A stretch of DNA of 64,000 bases from Gallionella sp. Its GTDB lineage: Bacteria; Pseudomonadota; Gammaproteobacteria; Burkholderiales; Gallionellaceae. The first letter of the stretch is position 1. Every line of letters starts with the position of its first letter. Below, in pieces: positions 57,554 to 64,000 of this stretch. A model generated the notes under the pieces. It did no database searches and had not been told where the DNA came from. It was given only the letters and a program-made list of their open reading frames with translations. Position numbers and translations under genes: made by a program. The DNA lies in contig JAQTMZ010000003.1 in assembly GCA_028714075.1 (NCBI GenBank), positions 1-64,000 on the forward strand, written 5' to 3'.

Positions 57554-59239
57554 ATGAGCGGCACACCACAATCCGGCGTTTCCCCGACGCACATTTCAAA
57601 CTTTATCCGCAGCATCATCGATGCTGATCTGGCGAGCGGCAAGCACAACAGCATTGTCACACGCTTTCCCCCGGAGCCGAACGGTTATTTGCATGTCGGG
57701 CATGCCAAGTCGATCTGCCTGAACTTCGGGCTGGCACAGGACTACCACGGCAAATGCAACCTGCGCTTCGACGATACCAACCCGGAAAAGGAAAGCGAGG
57801 AATACGCGCAATCCATCCAGGACGACGTACGCTGGTTAGGCTTCCAGTGGAACGGCGAAGTGCGCTGGGCCTCGGATTATTTCGATGCTTTGTATGACTT
57901 TGCGGTGGAACTCATCAGCAAAGGCTTGGCGTACGTGGACGATCTCACGCCCGAGCAGATGCGCGAGTATCGCGGCACCCTTACCCAGCCCGGCAAGAGC
58001 AGCCCGAACCGCGCCCGTCCGGCGGCAGAAAATCTCGACCTGTTCGCGCGCATGAAGAACGGCGAATTTGCCGATGGCAGCATGGTGCTGCGCGCGAAGA
58101 TCGACATGGCCTCTCCGAACATGAATATGCGCGACCCGGTAATTTACCGCATCCGCCGCGCGCACCACATCCGCACCGGCGACCAGTGGTGCATCTACCC
58201 GATGTACGACTACACCCACTGCATCTCCGACGCGCTGGAAGGCATCACCCATTCGATCTGCACGCTGGAGTTCGAGGATCACCGCCCGCTGTACGACTGG
58301 GTGCTGGACAACGTGAGTGTTAAATGTCACCCGCGCCAATACGAATTTTCGCGGCTGGAACTGCACTACACCATCACCAGCAAGCGCAAGCTGCTGCAAC
58401 TGGTGAACGAGAAGCATGTCAGCGGCTGGGACGATCCGCGCATGCCCACGATCAGCGGCATGCGCCGTAGAGGCTACACGCCGGAAGGCATCCGCGAATT
58501 CGCCAAACGCATCGGTGTGTCCAGGAGCGAGAACATCGTCGACATGGCGATCATGGAAGGCGCGATCCGTGAAGACCTCGAATTGCGTGCGCCGCGCGTG
58601 ATGGCGATCATCAATCCGCTCAAAGTCACCATCACCAACTTCGACGGTGCACAAACACGCGAAGCGGACTTCCACCCCACTCAACCCGAGTTAGGCAAAC
58701 GCATCGTGCCGTTCGGCAAGGAGCTGTTCATCGAGGCCGACGACTTCGCCGAAGTGCCACCGTCGGGCTGGAAGCGCCTCACTATCGGCGGCGAGGTGCG
58801 CCTGCGCCACAGCTACGTGATGCGCTGCGACGAAGCGGTGAAGGATGCGGCGGGCGAGGTGGTCGAATTGCGTTGCAGCATCGACCACAATACGCTGGGC
58901 AAGAACCCGGAAGGGCGCAAGGTGAAAGGCGTGATCCATTTTCTGTCGCGCGAACATGCGCTGCCTGCCGAGATACGTTTGTACGACCGCTTGTTCACCA
59001 TACCGGAGCCGGATTCGGATAAGGAAAAAAGCTTCCTCGATTTCATCAATCCGGCCTCGCTGACCGTGGTGCAGGGCTGGGTGGAAAGCTGCGTGAAAGA
59101 GGCTGCGCCGGAAAAGCGCTACCAGTTCGAGCGGCTCGGATATTTTTGCACCGACCGGCGCGACCATCAGCCGGGCGGCAGGCTGGTGTTCAATCGTACC
59201 GTGACGCTCAAGGATTCCTGGGCGAAGGAACAAGGGTAA
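57554..59239 (+). CDS. glnS: Glutaminyl-tRNA synthetase
   Basis: This class I enzyme of 561 residues has [15 protein letters not shown] (HIGH) and the variant ITSKRKL for KMSKS, plus the two anticodon-binding barrels. Having both GlnRS and GatCAB is usual in beta/gammaproteobacteria. cysS follows 11 bases later. Confidence 0.98.
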   Translation: MSGTPQSGVSPTHISNFIRSIIDADLASGKHNSIVTRFPPEPNGYLHVGHAKSICLNFGLAQDYHGKCNLRFDDTNPEKESEEYAQSIQDDVRWLGFQWNGEVRWASDYFDALYDFAVELISKGLAYVDDLTPEQMREYRGTLTQPGKSSPNRARPAAENLDLFARMKNGEFADGSMVLRAKIDMASPNMNMRDPVIYRIRRAHHIRTGDQWCIYPMYDYTHCISDALEGITHSICTLEFEDHRPLYDWVLDNVSVKCHPRQYEFSRLELHYTITSKRKLLQLVNEKHVSGWDDPRMPTISGMRRRGYTPEGIREFAKRIGVSRSENIVDMAIMEGAIREDLELRAPRVMAIINPLKVTITNFDGAQTREADFHPTQPELGKRIVPFGKELFIEADDFAEVPPSGWKRLTIGGEVRLRHSYVMRCDEAVKDAAGEVVELRCSIDHNTLGKNPEGRKVKGVIHFLSREHALPAEIRLYDRLFTIPEPDSDKEKSFLDFINPASLTVVQGWVESCVKEAAPEKRYQFERLGYFCTDRRDHQPGGRLVFNRTVTLKDSWAKEQG

Positions 59240-59250
59240 AACTTCGTCCA

Positions 59251-60648
59251 ATGCTAAAAATCTACAACACGCTTATTCGCGACAAGCAGGAGTTCGTGCC
59301 GATTGTGCCGGGCAAGGTCGGCATGTACGTGTGCGGCATGACGGTGTACGACTATTGCCATCTCGGCCACGCGCGCGTGATGGTGGTGTTCGACATGGTG
59401 TACCGCTGGCTCAAGGCTTCCGGTTACGACGTCAACTACGTGCGCAATATCACCGACATCGACGACAAAATTATCAGGCGCGCGGCGGAGAACAAGGAAT
59501 CCATCCATGCGCTCACGCAGCGCTTCATCGCCGCGATGCACGAGGATGCCGATGCGCTGGGCGTGCAGCGCCCCGACCATGAGCCGCGCGCCACACAGTT
59601 TGTGCCGGAAATGCTGGACATGATCGCGAAGCTGGAAAGCAACGGGCTGGCCTACCGGGCGGCGGACGGCGACGTGAATTACGCGGTGCGCAAGTTCGAC
59701 GGCTACGGAAAATTGTCCGGCAAATCGCTGGAGGATTTGCGCGCCGGCGAGCGCGTCGAAGTAACCGACAGCAAAAACGATCCGCTCGATTTCGTGCTGT
59801 GGAAGCGCGCCAGAGACAGCGAAGCCGATGAAGTGAAGTGGGACTCAAAGTGGGGCAAGGGTCGTCCCGGCTGGCATATCGAATGCTCGGCGATGGGTTC
59901 CAAACTGCTCGGGCAGCGGTTTGACATTCACGGCGGCGGCGCGGATTTGCAGTTCCCGCACCACGAAAACGAGATCGCGCAGAGCGAGGGCGCGCAGCTC
60001 AACGAGAAAAATCGGGGTCAGTTCGTGAACTACTGGATGCACAACGGCTTCGTGCGCGTGGACGAGGAAAAAATGTCCAAGTCGCTCGGCAATTTTTTCA
60101 CCATCCGCGAGGTGCTGAAAAAATACGATGCCGAGGTGGTGCGCTTCTTCATCCTGCGCGCCCACTATCGCAGCCCGCTGAATTATTCCGACGCACATCT
60201 GGATGACGCGAAGGGCGCGCTGACCAGACTTTATACGGCGCTCAAATCTCCTGGGCTTATCGAAGGGGGGAGGGTGGACTGGAACGAACCCTATGCTGCC
60301 CGCTTCAAGGCGGCCATGGACGACGACTTCAATACCCCGGAAGCGATGGCGGTACTGTTCGAGCTCGCCAACGAGGTGAACCGCACGCAATCGGTTGCCG
60401 GTGCGGCGCAACTGAAAGCATTGGCGGGTGTATTGGGCTTGCTACAGCGCGACCCACAGGTGTTCTTGCAAGGCGGCACGAGCGGAGGCGGTTTGGATGA
60501 CGCCGCGATCAACGCCCGGATCGAAGCGCGCATTGCCGCCAAGAAAAACAAAAACTTTGCCGAGGCTGACCTTATCCGCAAGGAGTTGCTGGAGGCCGGC
60601 ATCGTGCTGGAAGACAGCGCGGCCGGCACGACATGGCGGCGTGCTTAA
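59251..60648 (+). CDS. cysS: Cysteinyl-tRNA synthetase
   Basis: The 465-residue enzyme has [18 protein letters not shown], zinc ligands in IECSAMG and [10 protein letters not shown], and [12 protein letters not shown] 59251 gives MLKIYNTL, the normal family start; a longer frame from 59146 runs through the glnS end. Confidence 0.98.
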   Translation: MLKIYNTLIRDKQEFVPIVPGKVGMYVCGMTVYDYCHLGHARVMVVFDMVYRWLKASGYDVNYVRNITDIDDKIIRRAAENKESIHALTQRFIAAMHEDADALGVQRPDHEPRATQFVPEMLDMIAKLESNGLAYRAADGDVNYAVRKFDGYGKLSGKSLEDLRAGERVEVTDSKNDPLDFVLWKRARDSEADEVKWDSKWGKGRPGWHIECSAMGSKLLGQRFDIHGGGADLQFPHHENEIAQSEGAQLNEKNRGQFVNYWMHNGFVRVDEEKMSKSLGNFFTIREVLKKYDAEVVRFFILRAHYRSPLNYSDAHLDDAKGALTRLYTALKSPGLIEGGRVDWNEPYAARFKAAMDDDFNTPEAMAVLFELANEVNRTQSVAGAAQLKALAGVLGLLQRDPQVFLQGGTSGGGLDDAAINARIEARIAAKKNKNFAEADLIRKELLEAGIVLEDSAAGTTWRRA

Positions 60649-60742
60649 GTGTGCGGTTGGATTCGATTCAACGGAGGCAGTGCCTGTTACGATTTTCGCG
60701 CCGGCCCGTAGCGGACTATTTTGTATTGCTTTGTTTGATGTA

Positions 60743-60997
60743 CTATCTTGCGCGTCGCCTGGGGGATGACGGGATGGCATCGAGTTTTAAAGTGCGTGCT
60801 TTGTAAGTTTCAGCCTCCTTTTTGTCGAAGAACCTTTTTTTTGCTTTTCCAGTGCGCAGTTCCTCATTTCTTTCCAGCCGGGCTTTATTTTCCGCTCTCT
60901 GTTTTTCCAGGGTGGCGGGGTCTATTTTGGCGGAGGCCTCGATGGGAAGCGCGGCACCAATAGCAATCAACATGATTGCCAGTATTAAATTTTTCAT
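60743..60997 (-). CDS. Small exported Lys/Glu-rich protein behind a c-di-GMP riboswitch
   Basis: I do not recognise this 84-residue protein. It has a clear signal peptide (MKNLILAIMLIAIGAALP, cleavage near ASA-K) and a highly charged helical mature part (about 60 residues) ending in SSPRRRAR. The ribosome site of this ATG is poor. An in-frame ATG at 61153 has AAGGGG six bases ahead and would add a 52-residue leader containing several Cys, so the true start is open. A GEMM-I riboswitch lies upstream on the same strand. Confidence 0.55.
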   Translation of the reverse strand: MKNLILAIMLIAIGAALPIEASAKIDPATLEKQRAENKARLERNEELRTGKAKKRFFDKKEAETYKARTLKLDAIPSSPRRRAR

Positions 60998-61180
60998 TTT
61001 CAGGTACCCGTTGAATTTTGGCGAAGACGCAGTCTCACCGAAGATACTGCGGTCATGGCGGCAATATTGAACTGGGATATGTCCAGCAGAAGCATGGGGA
61101 TTAGAGCCGCAACAGGGAGTTGCCGCTACAGTAGCTCCAGAAAAATTACGCATGTTGTACCCCTTCGCAGATGCTTCAAA

Positions 61181-61303
61181 CGCCATAGGGAGTAGTTGGT
61201 TCATGCACACGGACGAACATCCGTGCCGCAGTCCCGCTACCATAGTCTCCCTTAGGCCGGTGACTTTGCGCCCTTACCTTTCGGTAAGTTTGCCAAGTAG
61301 TTG
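61181..61303 (-). ncRNA. GEMM-I cyclic-di-GMP riboswitch
   Basis: On the minus strand, 5' to 3', the region shows GGCAAAC, a hairpin CUUACC-GAAA-GGUAAG, then GGCGCAAAGUC, CCGGCCUAA and GGUAGCGGG. These are the conserved words of the GEMM-I class, including the GNRA tetraloop and its CCUAA receptor. The P3-like arm carries an extra stem (GCACGGA / UCCGUGUGC, plus positions 61205-61226), and GGGAG / CUCCC closes it. The element ends about 30 bases before ATG 61153 and 185 before ATG 60997. No terminator is clear, so control may be translational. The 130 bases beyond (61304-61438) hold nothing I can name. Confidence 0.88.
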
Positions 61304-61438
61304 CAGATTATTGAACTATTTCAACACATTCAATCCGCATGCGACGGGCGGTCTGTTTTTGTGGATGAGTGGCTATCCGGGAGAATGTTGGTTAGTTGAA
61401 CCCGCCGCACAAATCTGGCAATCAGTTTGATGAAACCG

Positions 61439-61792
61439 CTAGAACGAGTAGATTGCGAAATATCTTCTGACAAATATAAATGAAGCGGCTGCCAGCGGAA
61501 CAAATATCCAGCCTAATACCACGGCTATAAGAAGAGCCCAGCCAAGCTGCCTCAGCGCCCCTTCCTTGTAGACCACATTGTTTATGCGCACACCGTAAAT
61601 ATGCGCGCTGCAAATGAGCAACTCCATTTCCATGCCTGTCTCCATGCGGTCAAGCAGGCATTTGGCCACACGTATGCCCTGAATGCGGTGCCTGCCGATT
61701 TCAATGACAGATGCCTTGAACGTATCGCCCGACCATACGCCGTCACCAACCCCGGTTAGCTTGCCCTTTACAATCGCCTGACTCCAGATCAT
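61439..61792 (-). CDS. Small membrane protein of unknown function
   Basis: I do not recognise this 117-residue protein. The first 80 residues are soluble and could form a beta-rich domain (KGKLTGVGDGVWSGDTFKAS, IYGVRINNVVYKEG). The last part is a hydrophobic hairpin or helix (LGWALLIAVVLGWIFVPLAAASF) followed by FVRRYF. Even codon use and the ordered hydrophobic end suggest a real gene. It lies upstream of the riboswitch and reads the same way. Confidence 0.5.
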   Translation of the reverse strand: MIWSQAIVKGKLTGVGDGVWSGDTFKASVIEIGRHRIQGIRVAKCLLDRMETGMEMELLICSAHIYGVRINNVVYKEGALRQLGWALLIAVVLGWIFVPLAAASFIFVRRYFAIYSF

Positions 61793-62004
61793 CTTGTTTC
61801 AACTCCAAGCAGGTTTTGGATATGCCCCGAAAAACATCAGGAGCAGAACATGGTTTATTTCACCCGCGCAATTATTGCCTCGCGCCTGGGCCCCTCGCGG
61901 GTTGCCGGCCAATTATATCGAATTGGTATCCGATAGTCGGGTTGTGCGCCGGTTCTGGGCGCAATGGTATGATGCGCGGCGTTTACAGCGCAAACTCACG
62001 ACCG

Positions 62005-63543
62005 ATGAATCTCCTTAAAGCACTCGCCACCATCAGCAGCCTGACGCTAGTTTCGCGCATTCTCGCGTTTGTGCGCGACGTGCTGATCGCGCGGATCTTC
62101 GGCGCGGGCGTGGCGACAGATGCGTTCTTCGTGGCGTTCAAGCTGCCCAACCTGCTGCGCCGCCTGTTCGCCGAGGGTGCATTCTCGCAGGCGTTCGTGC
62201 CGATCTTCGGCGAATACAAAAACCGGTGCGGGCACGACGAGACCAAGTTGCTGGTCGATCACGTCACCACCATGCTGGCGATCATCCTGTTTGTCGTGAC
62301 GCTGATCGGCATCATCGCCGCACCGATCCTGGTCTATATCAGCGCGCCGGGCTTTCTCAAGGACGCTGCAAAATTCGATCTCACCGTACAACTGCTGCGC
62401 CTCACTTCGCCGTACATTTTTTTCATCTCGCTGGTGTCGGTCGCGGCGGGCATCCTCAACACCTACAACAAGTTCTGGGTACCGGCGTTTGCGCCCGTGC
62501 TGCTCAACGTCTGCTTCATCGGCGGTGCGTTGTGGCTGGCGCCGTATTGCGACCCGCCGATCATGGCGCTGGCCTGGGCGGTATTCATTGCAGGTATCGT
62601 GCAACTGGCTTTTCAAATCCCGTTCCTGAAAAAGATCGGCATGCTGCCTACGATACGCTTCAGCCTGAAAGACGAAGGCATGAGGAGGGTGCTCAGGCAG
62701 ATGGGCCCGGCGGTGTTCGGCGTGTCCATCGCGCAGATCAGCCTGATCATCAACACCATCTTCGCGTCGTTTCTGGTGGCGGGCAGCGTGTCGTGGCTGT
62801 ATTACGCCGACCGGCTGATGGAGTTTCCTTCCGGCATACTGGGCGTGGCGCTGGGCACTATTCTGCTGCCCTCGCTATCCAAATGCTATTCCAGCAATAA
62901 TACGGTGGAATACTCCAAGCTGCTGGACTGGGGGTTGCGCCTGACCATCATGCTGACGCTGCCCGCCGCGCTGGCTTTGGGTATGATTGCCGTGCCGCTG
63001 CTGGCGACCTTTTTCCAGCACGGCGCGTTCGCCGCGCACGACGTGCTGATGACCAGCCGTGCCCTGATCGGTTACAGCATCGGCTTGATCGGGATGATCC
63101 TGGTGAAAATCCTCGCTCCCGGTTTTTACGCGCGGCAGGACATCAGGACGCCGGTGAAGATCGGCATCGTCACGCTGCTCGCGACGCAGGCGATGAACGC
63201 GCTGTTCATCGGCTGGATACAGCATGCCGGTCTGGCGTTGTCGATCGGCCTCGGCGCATGCCTCAATTCCGCGATCCTGTTCCACTATTTGCGCAAGCAT
63301 GACATCTACCGGCCCGAGCCGGGCTGGGCGCTATTTTTCGCCAAGATAAGCGTCGCCGTGGCGGCATTGGCGGTCGCCCTGTGGTTCGGCATGGGCACCG
63401 AGCAAAGCTGGCTGACCAGCTCCGGCTGGTGGCGCATCCTGCGTCTGGCCGCGCTGGTGGCGGGCGGAGTAGTGGTGTACTTCGCCGTGCTTGCCGCACT
63501 GGGATTCCGCCCTAAAGATTTTTCCAAGCGGGCGATTTCCTGA
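62005..63543 (+). CDS. murJ: Lipid II flippase MurJ
   Basis: MurJ moves lipid II across the inner membrane. The 512 residues form about 14 helices, with LVSRILAFVRDVLIARIFGAG, FKLPNLLRRLFAEGAFSQAFVP in two adjoining stretches, and YYADRLMEFPSGILGVALGTILLP. ATG 62005 is the usual MNLLKAL start; the frame is open back to 61816 but has no family resemblance. The stop abuts the convergent nitroreductase gene. Confidence 0.96.
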   Translation: MNLLKALATISSLTLVSRILAFVRDVLIARIFGAGVATDAFFVAFKLPNLLRRLFAEGAFSQAFVPIFGEYKNRCGHDETKLLVDHVTTMLAIILFVVTLIGIIAAPILVYISAPGFLKDAAKFDLTVQLLRLTSPYIFFISLVSVAAGILNTYNKFWVPAFAPVLLNVCFIGGALWLAPYCDPPIMALAWAVFIAGIVQLAFQIPFLKKIGMLPTIRFSLKDEGMRRVLRQMGPAVFGVSIAQISLIINTIFASFLVAGSVSWLYYADRLMEFPSGILGVALGTILLPSLSKCYSSNNTVEYSKLLDWGLRLTIMLTLPAALALGMIAVPLLATFFQHGAFAAHDVLMTSRALIGYSIGLIGMILVKILAPGFYARQDIRTPVKIGIVTLLATQAMNALFIGWIQHAGLALSIGLGACLNSAILFHYLRKHDIYRPEPGWALFFAKISVAVAALAVALWFGMGTEQSWLTSSGWWRILRLAALVAGGVVVYFAVLAALGFRPKDFSKRAIS

Positions 63544-64000
63544 TTATTTGTCGTTCAAGAACCCCTGCTTCGCCGCCACCGCTTTAACCTCGCTGAAATA
63601 AATTTTTGTGAATAAGTTGGCGAGATTGGCCGACCAGGACACGCCGTCCGCCCGCCCGATCTCCTGCCAGTATTTGACCATTACGGCATCGTAGTCGTCG
63701 ATCAGTTCGGGCAGGCCGTCGCGCCGGTAATGCTCGTCGTGGCGGTAGCTGGCCATTGCCAGACGCGGTTTTTGCGGCGCGGCTTTGGCGACATGCCCGA
63801 TGCACAGCCCGACCAGCGGAAAAGTGCGGGGCGGCAATTCGAGCAGGTCGATCAGCGCTTGCGGATTGCGGCGGACGCCGCCGATCGGCACGATGCCCAG
63901 CCCGCAGGAACGCGCGGCGGTCATCAGGTTGCCGAGCGTGATGCCGGCGTCGATCGCGCCGGCGGTATAACCCTCGACGCTCTCGTGGATGATCTGTTGC
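63544..64000 (-). CDS. NfsA-like NADPH-dependent nitroreductase (5' end outside window)
   Basis: At least 151 C-terminal residues are visible, reading in from 63999. GAIDAGITLGNLMTAARSCGLGIVPIGGVRRNP, in two adjoining parts, LLELPPRTFPLVGLCIGH and YRRDGLPELIDDYDAVMVKYW match the C-terminal half of NfsA/FRP flavin reductases, which reduce nitroaromatics, quinones or flavin with NADPH. The in-frame ATG at 63924 is internal, not the start. Confidence 0.88.
   Translation of the reverse strand, partial: QQIIHESVEGYTAGAIDAGITLGNLMTAARSCGLGIVPIGGVRRNPQALIDLLELPPRTFPLVGLCIGHVAKAAPQKPRLAMASYRHDEHYRRDGLPELIDDYDAVMVKYWQEIGRADGVSWSANLANLFTKIYFSEVKAVAAKQGFLNDK

Overview
This window looks like the chromosome of a betaproteobacterium, most likely a Nitrosomonadales/Gallionellaceae-type organism. 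That assignment is an inference from gene order and protein character, not from a marker search. The order hisCBHAFIE-hinT-tatABC, the divergent pair gatCAB / mreBCD-mrdA-rodA-rlpA, hemCDXY, and ribD-ribE-ribB-ribH-nusB-thiL-pgpA are all familiar betaproteobacterial neighbourhoods. Almost every base is coding, the genes are tightly packed with many start/stop overlaps, and most products are housekeeping enzymes.

Layout. 1-106: tail of an IS110-like transposase. 129-2068: nif3-like gene and a DegS/DegQ-type protease. 2164-8711 (minus): tatCBA, hinT and his genes from hisE back to hisC; hisG and hisD are not here. 9004-11988: monohaem cytochrome, FAD-linked 2-hydroxyacid dehydrogenase, NYN-LOTUS protein. 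12040-13290: dctA. 13549-18796: PilZ protein, argS, SPOR protein, dsbA, SDR, RquA-like methyltransferase. 18881-23556 (minus): FimV-like protein and gatBAC. 23785-30430: rod-shape/elongasome cluster. 30852-32474: chemoreceptor. 32739-35833: Gld-type ABC system. 35895-39910: haem pathway. 39911-42761 (minus): dTDP-rhamnose genes without rfbC. 42922-43641: exported beta-carbonic anhydrase. 43857-51109: glyA, riboflavin genes, nusB, thiL, pgpA, secreted nuclease. 51330-53495: hybrid histidine kinase. 53687-57297 (minus): lpxH, cyclophilin, L,D-transpeptidase and a TPR protein sharing its C-terminal domain. 57554-60648: glnS, cysS. 60743-61792 (minus): a small secreted protein behind a c-di-GMP riboswitch, and a small membrane protein. 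62005-64000: murJ and a partial NfsA-like nitroreductase.

Two things stand out. First, the stretch upstream of the small secreted protein at 60743-60997 carries, on the minus strand, the conserved blocks of a GEMM-I (cyclic-di-GMP-I) riboswitch, so an undescribed exported protein of 84 residues appears to be under second-messenger control. Second, the window is rich in palindromic repeats. Some are intergenic (his operon, gatB/gatA, upstream of mreB, mreB/mreC, glcD stop codon, and a nearly identical pair upstream of a chemoreceptor and a histidine kinase). Three others sit in frame inside conserved enzymes (gatB, ribD, thiL), where they add about 13-27 residues without breaking the reading frame. 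A methyltransferase with a VYGxLT motif resembling the rhodoquinone enzyme RquA is a further candidate for follow-up.
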